From: CAYONP01 sp964405335
GTDB lineage: Bacteria > Armatimonadota > UBA10988
NCBI GenBank assembly: GCA_964405335.1
Contig: CAYONP010000074.1
Span: 1-30,789 of the forward strand
Direction: 5' to 3'
Length of the DNA: 30,789 nt
The notes beneath the pieces are model-generated. The model searched no databases. It saw only the letters and a program-made list of their open reading frames with translations, and had not been told where the DNA came from. Positions 15,316 to 23,080 of this stretch are shown here, piece by piece; position 1 is the first letter of the stretch; each line of letters opens with the position of its first letter. Made by a program: the position numbers and the translations under genes.

Positions 15316-15812
15316 GACTCGCCCTCAATCAGACGCAGTCCGCGCTCGGCCAACACCGGCGACGCGGCCAGCTCGGCGCGGCGCTCCTCGGGGATGCGCT
15401 CGAACGGATCGACGATGGTGAGCTGTAGCTTGGCCGTCAACAGCTCGCGACGAACCGCGATCTCCTCGCTGCGGCGTCGGTCGGAGAGCACGATCTGAGC
15501 CGCCTTGATCTGCTGGTCGAGCGTGCCCTGCCCGTCCATCGCGCCGTAGAGGATCTGCCGCGCTCGCCGCTCGAGTTCTGGCGCCACCTCCTGCTCGGCC
15601 CAGGCGCGCGCCTCCGCCCACGCCTGAGCACGGTAGAAACACCAGCTCCTCAGTGCTTGGCCGGGATAGTCGCAGTCCTGGTGAGACCCGAGCCGTTTCG
15701 CCGCCGTCGTGTAGCTACATCCACCAACCGCCATCATCAACGCCACAGCGCGCAGACGGTCGGCATCGCCCGGCGGAAGATCGCTCAAGGGCAGGTCAAC
15801 ACTCGCTGGCAC
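15312..15812 (-). CDS. terS: Terminase small subunit, 166 aa
   Basis: It lies directly before TerL and is translationally coupled to it. An N-terminal helix-turn-helix-like region (ALMMAVGGCSYTTAAKRLGS) is followed by a central helical oligomerisation region (EARAWAEQEVAPELERRARQ) and a C-terminal tail that would contact TerL. This is the usual layout of phage small terminases, which recognise the packaging site. It starts at GTG 15812 behind GGGGGTGGGTT and overlaps the preceding gene by 17 nt. Similarity to a specific family is not certain, but position and layout agree. Confidence 0.75.
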   Translation of the reverse strand: MPASVDLPLSDLPPGDADRLRAVALMMAVGGCSYTTAAKRLGSHQDCDYPGQALRSWCFYRAQAWAEARAWAEQEVAPELERRARQILYGAMDGQGTLDQQIKAAQIVLSDRRRSEEIAVRRELLTAKLQLTIVDPFERIPEERRAELAASPVLAERGLRLIEGES

Positions 15813-16086
15813 AACCCACCCCCTGGTCGACCTCGCACAGCTTCAGCGGCCGTACGCCATCGCGCTCAGCAAGGACCAGCAGATCAGCCTCGCGGGTGAC
15901 CTGAAAGGCCCTCTGGATCCGGCCCAGAGCATGGCGCACGCCACTCTCGCTGATGCCATACCGCCGGGCGATGGCGTCGTGCGGCTCGAGCGCCAGGCGG
16001 TGGCGCAGATACAGGATCTGACGCACCGTGCACTCGTCCCAGGGCGGCGGAACCCCAGCAACCAGCAGGTAGATGTCACCGCTCAT
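15796..16086 (-). CDS. Small helix-turn-helix protein, 96 aa
   Basis: The start ATG 16086 overlaps the stop of the ParB-like gene (ATGA). The middle (EPHDAIARRYGISESGVRHA, then LGRIQRAFQ) is a good sigma-factor-region-4/LuxR-type helix-turn-helix. The C-terminal 30 residues are acidic with two Cys. It sits directly upstream of the terminase genes, where siphoviruses often keep a late-gene regulator, so it is the best candidate in the window to bind the palindromes at 8701 and 13888. That link is inference. Confidence 0.6.
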   Translation of the reverse strand: MSGDIYLLVAGVPPPWDECTVRQILYLRHRLALEPHDAIARRYGISESGVRHALGRIQRAFQVTREADLLVLAERDGVRPLKLCEVDQGVGCASEC

Positions 16087-16895
16087 GGTCCCTCCTTCGC
16101 CCGCACAGCGGCCGAGAGCTGGTCCAATACCTCGGCGGCCGCTAGGCACTCGCGGCCGATATCTCCTAGGGTGCAAGCGGTGACCGTGACGCCCGATTTG
16201 ATTGCGCCCCAGGTCAGCGGGGCCAGTTGCTCACACCACCGCGCCCGCTCACGCATCGCCTGCGCTCGGTCACCAGCTTGTGCGAGCAATCCCGCCGACT
16301 GGTCGCCTGAGCAGCGGACAGGTGCCTCGACCGCCTCACCCGCCTCGACGAGGCGCCGACGCACGTCGCGGACCGTGCCGTGCGGGATATCGAACTGTGC
16401 TCGACGCGGCTCGGTCTGCGGCTCCTCGGCGAACACCCCGCGGCGGTACGCCCTGCCATCCGAGCGTTCACCTAACGTTGTCTGTGTAGATTGCACAGAC
16501 AACACAAGGTTGCCACGCTCGGTTGTGACGGTTCTGTTGGACACCCCAAGCGCGGTAGCGATCTGGCGATCGCTGCGTTCGGGTGTCTCGGCGAGCTGTT
16601 CGGCGATGAGGGCGCGGCGCTGCTCCTGCGTCAGGTGCCGGCGGTTCAAGTTCAACGCCCGGACATGCGCCCGCTTGGCGGATTCGTCGGCGAAGACCCG
16701 GCGCACCACTGGAGCATCCGCCACATCAACGCCCTCGGCTCGAAGCTCAGCCACCGCACGCAGGCGATGGTGTCCGTCGAGCACCGCGCCAGCCTCGTCG
16801 ACCTCGATCGGCACCTGGACGCCACGCTCGGCGATGTCGGCCTTCAGCGCGGCGAACTCGTCGTCGGCCAGCGGCGGCAGGATCTGGTAGTTCAC
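16083..16895 (-). CDS. ParB-like (ParB/Srx-fold) nuclease-domain DNA-binding protein, 270 aa
   Basis: The N-terminal ParB/sulfiredoxin-like domain includes the signature VLDGHHR (38-44) after PPLADDEFAALKADIAERGV. It is followed by a helix-turn-helix (about 107-127, RSDRQIATALGVSNRTVTTE) and a less conserved C-terminal half with Ala-rich helices. Phage ParB-like proteins act in partition, transcription control or DNA nicking. It starts at GTG 16895 (GGAGGTG site), which overlaps the RusA stop; the open frame further upstream is a shadow. A perfect 10-bp inverted repeat lies inside the coding region at 16477-16503 (codons for VLSVQSTQTT). Confidence 0.8.
   Translation of the reverse strand: MNYQILPPLADDEFAALKADIAERGVQVPIEVDEAGAVLDGHHRLRAVAELRAEGVDVADAPVVRRVFADESAKRAHVRALNLNRRHLTQEQRRALIAEQLAETPERSDRQIATALGVSNRTVTTERGNLVLSVQSTQTTLGERSDGRAYRRGVFAEEPQTEPRRAQFDIPHGTVRDVRRRLVEAGEAVEAPVRCSGDQSAGLLAQAGDRAQAMRERARWCEQLAPLTWGAIKSGVTVTACTLGDIGRECLAAAEVLDQLSAAVRAKEGP
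16477..16503. repeat. Perfect 10-bp inverted repeat inside the ParB-like gene
   Basis: Arms GTTGTCTGTG / CACAGACAAC around a 7-nt centre. The stretch is clearly less GC-rich than the surrounding coding sequence, and perfect 10-bp arms are unlikely by chance at one site. It may be a binding site for the ParB-like protein itself (centromere-like or autoregulatory) or for the phage repressor, whose operator also has CACAG/CTGTG half-sites. Confidence 0.5.
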
Positions 16896-17335
16896 GCTGA
16901 CACCTCCACCGGCCTCACCCGGATGACGGTCCGCGCCGCCTCCGTGGTGTACCGCTTGGCCAGACGCTCCGAAACGATCAGCGCATCGTCGCGCCAGAGC
17001 ACCCCGGTCAACGCGTCCTCGACCGCTCGAGTGAGCTTGAGCAAGTCCGGCTTGACCGCCGGGTGGGTCGGTGCCGACGGTCGCACCTGGTCGGCGTTGC
17101 GGCCCGAGCCGAAGTGGCTCTTCGGCCGCGGCAGCCAGAACTCGACCTGCAGCTCGAGCGGGCCGTCCAGCAACGGGCCGTCGTGCTGCCGGCCCACTGC
17201 ATCGGCGACCTGGTTTTTCCATTCTCGTGAACCACGGCAATCGTCGGTCACGATGGCGCGACCGCCGCGGACGAAGGCTCGCTTCGACCCGGCCGGCTTC
17301 GGCAACCCGAGCACCTCGAAGGAGTGCTCAGTCAC
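16892..17335 (-). CDS. rusA: RusA-family Holliday junction resolvase, 147 aa
   Basis: A small endonuclease that cuts branched DNA during phage recombination and before packaging. The family signature is visible: KPDLLKLTRAVEDALTGVLW followed by RDD, with acidic residues D97, D107 and D116/D117 in the positions of the RusA active site. The N-terminus (SFEVLGLPKPAGSKRAFVRG) is also typical. It starts at GTG 17335, overlapping the preceding stop as GTGA. Confidence 0.88.
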   Translation of the reverse strand: MTEHSFEVLGLPKPAGSKRAFVRGGRAIVTDDCRGSREWKNQVADAVGRQHDGPLLDGPLELQVEFWLPRPKSHFGSGRNADQVRPSAPTHPAVKPDLLKLTRAVEDALTGVLWRDDALIVSERLAKRYTTEAARTVIRVRPVEVSA

Positions 17336-17907
17336 GCCACAACCTCATAGAACAGCCCGCCGCGACCCGCGTTCTCGCGTACCGCACCGCTCTTCACGAG
17401 TGACTTCAGGGCCGTCTTCAGACCACACACCGACGCGGCGTACTTCGTCTCCCGGATACGCTCGCACAGCTCGTCGTAGCTCACTCGGCCATGTTCACAG
17501 ACGATGGCGCAAATGGTGTCACCAAAGCCCGTGCGACCGTTCACGCGCGCGTTGGGTGACACGGATGAACGAACAGCCCGCCCGCGTTGCTTCGGCAGCT
17601 CATCGACCAGCGCGAGTTGCGCGAGCGCTTCCTTGGCGACGGACATCGGCTCGTCGGGGTCGACCAGCCCGAGAGCGACAGCAACGGTGCCGGTGAAGCC
17701 GGCATCACCGCTGTTGACTACGGCCCGCGCCATGCCGGGCAGATGCTCGACGGCAATCCGATGCATCTCCATCGGCCGGCGGATGCGCATTGCGCGTTCG
17801 GCCAGGTCGCGCGCGGCGAAGCTGGCGCGGAGTTTCGCCGGCGTGACGCCCATGCGACCGGCCAGGTCCTTGACCTCGGCCGCAGTCAGCTCATCGATGG
17901 CGTTCAT
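17332..17907 (-). CDS. Unknown protein with C-terminal winged-helix-like region, 191 aa
   Basis: Family not recognised. The first 60 residues contain a helix-turn-helix-like block (EVKDLAGRMGVTPAKLRASF). The last 65 (GDTICAIVCEHGRVSYDELC ... AVRENAGRGGLFYEV) read like a winged helix with a terminal beta-wing. It lies between the primase-helicase and RusA, starts at ATG 17907 (GAAAGGACAGGGC), and is coupled to RusA. A DNA-binding role in replication or regulation is likely. Confidence 0.55.
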   Translation of the reverse strand: MNAIDELTAAEVKDLAGRMGVTPAKLRASFAARDLAERAMRIRRPMEMHRIAVEHLPGMARAVVNSGDAGFTGTVAVALGLVDPDEPMSVAKEALAQLALVDELPKQRGRAVRSSVSPNARVNGRTGFGDTICAIVCEHGRVSYDELCERIRETKYAASVCGLKTALKSLVKSGAVRENAGRGGLFYEVVA

Positions 17908-17925
17908 GCCCTGTCCTTTCTCGGG

Positions 17926-20610
17926 TCATTCCTGCGCGAACGGGTCGTAATCGGGGTCGTCGATCGGGCTTGCGGGGTCAGCGGGGCCAGCGGGGTCATT
18001 TCCAGCCCCTTTATGATCTTGCGTATCCCGTTTCCCCTGCCCAAATTCCCGCGTTGGGGTGAAACTGCCCCCGCTTGACCCCGCTGACCCCGCATCGGTC
18101 CGCACACACCACCGGACGACCTTGACGTGCCGATCCTCGCTGTGCCGGCAAAGCCGTATTCCATCTTCACCGTATCGACGATCTAGGTAACGCTTGAACG
18201 AGTTGCCGAGCTTGCGGACGTCGGCGTGTCCGGCTGCGTCGACCGCCCATGGCGGCATACACTCGCGCAGTTCGCGGCCGGCTGGCACGTCGTCTTCCTG
18301 GGCGGCGGCGATCAGCTCGGCGGTGCGCACCGGGGCGTCGCCGAAGCAGCGGTGCCAGGCCCGGAGGAACGCCTCCCAGGCTGGTCCATCTTCGTCGCTC
18401 TCTTCGTAGAGTTGCTCCTGGTTGCCGAGGAAGCCGACGATGCCGGCATGGGCGAGGATGCCGCTGGTCCAATCAAGCCACGACTCAAAGCCTCCGAGTT
18501 TGGGCTTGTCGGTGGCCTTCGGCCGGCCGGCGGAGACCCATGACCGAGCGATGGTGAGCAGGGCGGCGAGCAGCTCGCCGCGATGGTCGCCGACGTGCCG
18601 ACGGAGGTTCGGGATCGCGAAGCGGTCGCGCTCCCATGGTCGGGAGACCTTGGCGTCGAGGCGGATCCAGTAGCAGCGGCGGGGCAGGTCGCCGCCGAGC
18701 TGGATGTTGTTGCCGGTGGCGATCCAGGTGGCGCGCTGGCGGACTCGGACGATGCCGCTGCGGCCGAGTTCGCGGTCTTCCCACCAGTCAGCGGTCAACG
18801 CGGCGGAGAGCTGGTCGGAGGCCAGCCGGCGGGGGATGTTGTCGATCGCGACGATGCTCGATCCGCCGAGGATGAGGGCGGTCAGGCGCTTGCGCCACTC
18901 GTCTTCGTCGCCGGGCGCGGTGATGAAGGTGGCACGGCCGGTGACGCAGATGGCCACGGTTTCGACCAGGAGGCTCTTGCCGGTGCCGGGGCTCGGTGCA
19001 TCGATGACGGCCAGGGGGACCGGCCCGGCGATGGCGCCGCGGATGACGGGGGTCAGCCAGAGGGCCAGGAGATTGGCGTAGCTGGCCTGGTCGACGAAGG
19101 GGAAGTCGGCGAGCACCTCGTCGAGAACACCGCGCGCAGCTTGGCATTCGGCCTCGGTCGGCTCGGGTGGGACGGGCGGCACGGCCAGGCCGTTGGGCGG
19201 CGCGTAGACCAGCCGCGTGGTGGTGTCGTAGCCGGGCGTCGCGAGCACGGTGCCGTCGGGCCGCAGGGTCGGCGTCTGACAGATCGCCTCGAGGCCAGGG
19301 AGCGGCAGTCTGGGCTCGGCCAGGATAGTCTGCGCGACGGCCATCGGCGGGTGAACCGGCCGTTGCTTGCTGCCGGCCCAACGCGCGACGCGGGCGAGGC
19401 GGCCGCGGATGGCTTCGCTGGAGACATCGGCGATGGCAGGCCAGCCGGTCTCGTCGCGGACCACACGGACCATGCGCCCGCTGCGCAGGTACAGCTCGGG
19501 TGGGTCGTTGCTCGAGCGCAGGGCGGCGATGGCGTCGTCGGCGACGTCGGAGAGCTGCCGGTCGGTGACTTGGATCATCGGCAGAGGCGCCGGTGGCGTG
19601 TGCCATGCAGCGGAGGCGACAGCCCAGTTGACCAGTTCTCGGACCGCGGCCTGGCCGTCGCGCAGGATGGCATCGGAGAAGTCGAATCCGGCCGGTGACG
19701 GGTCGGGCCAGGTGGCCTGAGCGGTGACGACACCGCGGCCGGAGAGCGTCTCGATCAGCCTGGCAGCGCCGTCCTGTCCGCCCTGGTCGTGGTCGAACCA
19801 GACCAGGAGTCGCTTCCCGGCGAGGAGCGCCTCGGGCAGTTCGCGAGCGACCTTCGCGGCGGCGTTGGCGCCGTTGGTGTGGCTGACGGCGTGGACCCCG
19901 AGGGCGCGGAGCGCTTCGCAGTCCTTCTCGCCCTCGCACCAGACGATCGGGTCGGCACCGGCCGGCAGGTCGTGCCAGCCGTAGGGTTGGGCCGAGCCGG
20001 TGCCGCGTCGCCAAGGGACGCACTTGAACTGCTTGTCCTTGCAGGCGAACGGGCCGCTGTAGCGCCGCACGTCGAGCAACCGACCCCTGGCATCGCGAAC
20101 CGGGATGAGGAGGCGCATCCCCGTGGCTTTGGGGCTGAGCCCGAGCTCGAGCGCGCGCTCGGCGGTGAGGCTGCTTAGGCCCCAGCCGCAGGTCGCCGGG
20201 TCGATGCCAAGGGCGGCGAGGTACTCGCGCGCCTTGTCGGCCGGAGCGCCGTCGGCCTCGACGAGGTTGGCCTGGAACTTCGCCCACTGTTCGTCGGTCG
20301 GCAGAGCCGCGGATGGCGGGGGCGTGTGGGCGTCACCCCCGCCATGGCTTCCGCGGTTCGACCTGGCACCGTTCGCGGAGGGGGTCAGGTGCCACATTCG
20401 GGCCAGGTCGTATGCCCCGCCGGCGGCTCCACAGGCGAGGCAGTTCCAGACGCCGCTGTCGGCGTTCCAATCGCAGCTTGGGTGGGTATCGTCGTGGTTG
20501 CCGGAGGGACACCGGAAGCGGTACTCGGCCGTTCCGGGCCGCTGCTTGCCACCGCGTTCGAGCACGGCGGCGGTCACCTGGTCAATCAGCTCCCGCGACG
20601 GCTCAGGCAT
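17926..20610 (-). CDS. Primase-helicase (zinc finger, TOPRIM, AAA-type helicase), 894 aa
   Basis: Domain order. CHC2-like zinc finger at 34-60 (C34, H39, C57, C60). TOPRIM primase core at about 220-310 (E226 in CEGEKDCEAL; D273-H-D275). Then a linker and a P-loop helicase with Walker A APSPGTGKS (538-546), Walker B IVAIDN (586-591) and a sensor TGNN (632-635). The C-terminal 55 residues are disordered and rich in Gly, Pro and Asp. This single protein can prime and unwind at the replication fork. The ATG at 20610 is chosen because it overlaps the preceding stop (TAATG). No separate initiator or polymerase gene is seen in the window. Confidence 0.88.
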   Translation of the reverse strand: MPEPSRELIDQVTAAVLERGGKQRPGTAEYRFRCPSGNHDDTHPSCDWNADSGVWNCLACGAAGGAYDLARMWHLTPSANGARSNRGSHGGGDAHTPPPSAALPTDEQWAKFQANLVEADGAPADKAREYLAALGIDPATCGWGLSSLTAERALELGLSPKATGMRLLIPVRDARGRLLDVRRYSGPFACKDKQFKCVPWRRGTGSAQPYGWHDLPAGADPIVWCEGEKDCEALRALGVHAVSHTNGANAAAKVARELPEALLAGKRLLVWFDHDQGGQDGAARLIETLSGRGVVTAQATWPDPSPAGFDFSDAILRDGQAAVRELVNWAVASAAWHTPPAPLPMIQVTDRQLSDVADDAIAALRSSNDPPELYLRSGRMVRVVRDETGWPAIADVSSEAIRGRLARVARWAGSKQRPVHPPMAVAQTILAEPRLPLPGLEAICQTPTLRPDGTVLATPGYDTTTRLVYAPPNGLAVPPVPPEPTEAECQAARGVLDEVLADFPFVDQASYANLLALWLTPVIRGAIAGPVPLAVIDAPSPGTGKSLLVETVAICVTGRATFITAPGDEDEWRKRLTALILGGSSIVAIDNIPRRLASDQLSAALTADWWEDRELGRSGIVRVRQRATWIATGNNIQLGGDLPRRCYWIRLDAKVSRPWERDRFAIPNLRRHVGDHRGELLAALLTIARSWVSAGRPKATDKPKLGGFESWLDWTSGILAHAGIVGFLGNQEQLYEESDEDGPAWEAFLRAWHRCFGDAPVRTAELIAAAQEDDVPAGRELRECMPPWAVDAAGHADVRKLGNSFKRYLDRRYGEDGIRLCRHSEDRHVKVVRWCVRTDAGSAGSSGGSFTPTREFGQGKRDTQDHKGAGNDPAGPADPASPIDDPDYDPFAQE

Positions 20611-21287
20611 TAGCCTGCCCCAACTCCCTGGCGCGCCAGGCGCCACGAACACGGCCCGCTCTTGACCGCACAGCCGCAGGCGACGAGCTGATCGAGCAGT
20701 TTCGCGGCGCGCTCGACGGAGTAGCGTCGCGGGAGGACGAGCCTGCGTCGGGTGGCGTCGTCGAGCTGGCCCAGTTCCTTACAGACCTGCGAGGCGACCT
20801 GTTCGTCGGTGAGCCACCCGCCGTCATCGCGCAGGACGCGGAAGACCAGTTCGGCTTCGGTGCGCGGGCGATGCTGGGTAGCCGCCTCAGCCATCGCACG
20901 CCCCCGGCAGTACACCCTGCCCCTGCTCTTCGAGCCACAGCCGGCAGCATGGTCGCCCTCCTCTGGCCACTCGTCGAGCAGTCGGCGCGCACGGGCTACG
21001 GCCGCTTTCCAGCCAGGTGACACAGACCGGTCGCGCAGGTCGCCAACATGGTCCGATGCATCGATCGCCCATCGCAGCGCCGCGCGGCAGGCGGCCGGCC
21101 AGCCCTTGCGGGCGGCGCAGATGAAGTCGGCGTCCTCGGCCCGACACACAATGCCCGGCTCATGCGCTAGGGCTACGATCTTCCCCATCGTTCCTCGCGA
21201 CCACGGCCCCGGCGTCGCCTCGCGGTCCAGCCGGCGGCACTCCTCGCACGCGGTCAGCAGCGCCTCCAGGTCAGCAAGAGTTGGCAT
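20610..21287 (-). CDS. Ea22-like protein with C-terminal winged-helix-like region, 225 aa
   Basis: Residues 1-75 carry the pattern of lambda Ea22-type phage proteins: LDREATPGPW (20-29) followed by EDADFICAAR (51-60) and a Pro/Ala helix. Residues about 140-225 (TEAELVFRVLRDDGGWLTDE...) look like a separate winged-helix domain. The joining stretch 110-131 is Gly/Arg/Cys-rich and not protein-like, and an in-frame ATG at 20894 (M132, with GGGGGCGTGCG upstream) could start the second domain on its own. So this may be one fused gene or two in the same frame. Start 21287 is the likely one; the frame is open further upstream. Confidence 0.6.
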   Translation of the reverse strand: MPTLADLEALLTACEECRRLDREATPGPWSRGTMGKIVALAHEPGIVCRAEDADFICAARKGWPAACRAALRWAIDASDHVGDLRDRSVSPGWKAAVARARRLLDEWPEEGDHAAGCGSKSRGRVYCRGRAMAEAATQHRPRTEAELVFRVLRDDGGWLTDEQVASQVCKELGQLDDATRRRLVLPRRYSVERAAKLLDQLVACGCAVKSGPCSWRLARQGVGAG

Positions 21288-21570
21288 GGTCACGTGCCCC
21301 GCAGGCTTCGATACCAGCCACCGCCAATGCGGCGATTTGCGCGAACTCATGTCGCATGGATTCGAGGGTGACTGATCCAGGCCGGTCACTACACCCAGCA
21401 TCCAGCCACGCCTCGGACGCCTCGCCCAGCTCCTCCTGGAGCGCGATCAGTACAACCGCTAAGGTTTCGTTGCCGGGCTCGCGGCGTCCCCACTTCTGAT
21501 ACTGGCGCTGTCGCTCATAGCGAACAAAGGTCATAGCAGCATCGAATCGCTCATGCTGGTCTTCGGTCAT
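21271..21570 (-). CDS. MazG-like nucleotide pyrophosphohydrolase-type protein, 99 aa
   Basis: The block KWGRREPGN, then ALQEELGEASEAWLDAG and a later ESMRHEFAQIAALAVAGIEA, matches the small all-alpha MazG-like/phage dUTPase-type family, where EE-x-x-E and a later E-x-x-x form the metal site. Such phage proteins hydrolyse nucleotides or house-clean (p)ppGpp-type signals; the substrate here is unknown. ATG 21570 has an excellent GAGGAGA site, so the in-frame ATG eight codons upstream is not used. Confidence 0.7.
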   Translation of the reverse strand: MTEDQHERFDAAMTFVRYERQRQYQKWGRREPGNETLAVVLIALQEELGEASEAWLDAGCSDRPGSVTLESMRHEFAQIAALAVAGIEACGARDHANSC

Positions 21571-21580
21571 CCTATTCTCC

Positions 21581-22186
21581 TCAACGCTTGGCACAATCGC
21601 CCTCCTTCGCGAGCACCACTCCGGTACCGCCGCACTCCCAGCACGTTCCCCGCGGGACGGTGTAGGACCCGTCGGCTGCGTCGTAGTTGAGCACTGTGTC
21701 GGTCTCGACCTCGCCCGAGCCCTTGCACGCCTGGCAGACCAGCGCCAGCACTACGCCGGTGCTGTGGCACTCCGCACAGAAAACCAGTGCCCCCCACGTC
21801 TGCCACATCCACTCCACGTACGCCCTTGTCGGATCCGGCACCGTTCCAGCCCCATCGCACTCCGTGCAAGCCACCGCCCTGCGCGCCTTCAGCGCGGCGA
21901 CCTCGGCGCGGAGCGCGACGACCTTGGCCTCCAGCCCGGCGACGCGGGCGTAGAGATGCAGTGCGACGGAGGTCAGTTCGCGCGTCTCGTATGCGGCTTG
22001 CACGCAGGCATACGTCTCTCCGTCGGGCTCGCCCTGACCTGTGACCAATGGTGCGTACAGCTCGATGTAACCCACCGCGCTGTCGCGTGCGTCCTCGCAC
22101 CGCTCGGCAGTCCAGTAGGCCAGCGCCGCGTCGAGCAGGGGCTGCTCCTCGGCGGCGCGGGCCTCGGTGTTCTCGTTGTCACTCAC
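21581..22186 (-). CDS. DnaJ-type zinc-finger protein with coiled coil, 201 aa
   Basis: Four CxxC motifs, most followed by G-x-G, occur at C107-C110, C137-C140, C151-C154 and C182-C185 (CTECDGAG, CAECHSTG, CQACKGSG, CWECGGTG). This is the count and layout of the DnaJ cysteine-rich domain, which binds two zinc ions. There is no J domain; a helical N-terminus and a short coiled coil (about 78-103) precede the fingers. It starts at GTG 22186 behind GAGGAGG and overlaps the previous stop. It could be a chaperone-like or protein-binding factor; its partner is unknown. Confidence 0.75.
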   Translation of the reverse strand: MSDNENTEARAAEEQPLLDAALAYWTAERCEDARDSAVGYIELYAPLVTGQGEPDGETYACVQAAYETRELTSVALHLYARVAGLEAKVVALRAEVAALKARRAVACTECDGAGTVPDPTRAYVEWMWQTWGALVFCAECHSTGVVLALVCQACKGSGEVETDTVLNYDAADGSYTVPRGTCWECGGTGVVLAKEGDCAKR

Positions 22187-22377
22187 CGTTCACCTCCTCG
22201 CCGCGCGGCCAGGTCGATCACGTCGTGGTCGACCTCCTCGTACCGCTCGCGCGCCGGTGGTGCGATCGGCAGGGCGTGGCGTAGCAGCCATGCCAGCAGC
22301 CCGACGAGCACCAACGCGGCGATGCTAATCCAGACCGGCAGGTCGGGTGGAGGGCCGAGTTCAGGCGGGTATGACAC
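22183..22377 (-). CDS. Small single-pass membrane protein, 64 aa
   Basis: Starts at GTG 22377, with GGGGAGG 6 nt upstream, inside the end of the Imm5-like gene. A Pro-rich N-terminus leads to one TM segment (about 15-36, VWISIAALVLVGLLAWLLRH) and a charged cytoplasmic-type tail (ARERYEEVDHDVIDLAARRG). A much longer reading of this frame up to 22659 gives only a poly-Pro string, the shadow of the alanine-rich gene. Function unknown. Confidence 0.6.
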   Translation of the reverse strand: MSYPPELGPPPDLPVWISIAALVLVGLLAWLLRHALPIAPPARERYEEVDHDVIDLAARRGGER

Positions 22378-23080
22378 TGGGATCCTCCCCGAGCAGCTCC
22401 AGCAGGTGCCGCGCCTGCCACCGGCGCTCGGCGACCCTGGCGGCGACCTTGGCGGCGGCGGCTTCGGCGGCTTCGGCGGCGGCGGCGGCCCAGGCTGCGG
22501 CGGCGGCAGCGTCGGCGGCGGCGGCGGCGACGTCGGCGGCGGCGGCGGCGTCGGCGGCTTCGGCGGCGTCGGCGGCGGCGTCCCAGGCGGAGGCCCAGGC
22601 GGCATCCTCGGCCTTTGTGGCGGCCCTGGCGTCGGCCCAGGCGGAGGCCAACTCCTCATCGGTCGCCTGCCCGTCGGCGTACCGCCGCGCTACTGCGATC
22701 GCCTCGCGTGGTCGGGGATCGTCGCCGCACAGACGCACCACGCGTTCAGCGCAGTCGCAGGCATAGAGCCGGGCGATACGGGCGTCCCACGGCATCTGAC
22801 GGAGGAGGCGCGCCTGTTCGACGACCACCTCGCCCTCGCAGACCAGGACCTTGCCGCGCGCCTCGACGCGCCACAGCGTCTCGGCCGAGCGCAGCACCAG
22901 GTCGGCACCCTCCAGCACGTGGTAGCCGTTGGCGCACCGCAGCAACGGCAGTGCCACCGCCGGCATCCACTCGCCGGGGGCGTCGGCCGCCGGCGCGGGC
23001 CACTGGAGGGGCGTTCCGCCGTGGCAGGAGCGCCGGTCGCCGTCAATCCATTTGTACAGCGGTCCTAGCTCGGGCGGCAT
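22361..23080 (-). CDS. DUF7666/Imm5-like protein with long alanine-rich tail, 239 aa
   Basis: The first 100 residues (HGGTPLQWPAPAADAPGEWM, then CANGYHVLEGADLV) look like a domain common in phages and actinobacteria (DUF7666-like, as I recall it). Next comes ACDCAERVVRLCGDDPRPRE followed by AIAVARRYADGQATDEELAS, which resembles the 'putative immunity protein' Imm5-like region. Residues about 155-220 are an extreme Ala/Glu/Asp/Trp helix of near-repeat units encoded by GCG/GCC/GAC runs. It starts at ATG 23080 (GGGAGTCGACC). Whether it confers immunity here is unknown. Confidence 0.65.
   Translation of the reverse strand: MPPELGPLYKWIDGDRRSCHGGTPLQWPAPAADAPGEWMPAVALPLLRCANGYHVLEGADLVLRSAETLWRVEARGKVLVCEGEVVVEQARLLRQMPWDARIARLYACDCAERVVRLCGDDPRPREAIAVARRYADGQATDEELASAWADARAATKAEDAAWASAWDAAADAAEAADAAAAADVAAAAADAAAAAAWAAAAAEAAEAAAAKVAARVAERRWQARHLLELLGEDPSVIPA

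Noticed and set aside
13687..15498. Plus-strand frame of 603 codons over TerL
   Set aside because: TerL on the minus strand shows all packaging motifs; the plus frame is a shadow.
18788..20287. Second minus-strand frame of 499 codons inside the primase-helicase
   Set aside because: Same-strand shadow with Arg/Pro-rich sequence; the primase frame carries the zinc, TOPRIM and Walker motifs.
22183..22659. Poly-proline protein in the frame of the small membrane gene
   Set aside because: The Pro run is an out-of-frame reading of the Ala-rich gene; only the part from GTG 22377 has a ribosome site and protein-like sequence.
21764..23068. Plus-strand frame of 434 codons with a Gly-rich run
   Set aside because: The Gly-rich run is the complement of the alanine-rich tail; no domain and no ribosome site.
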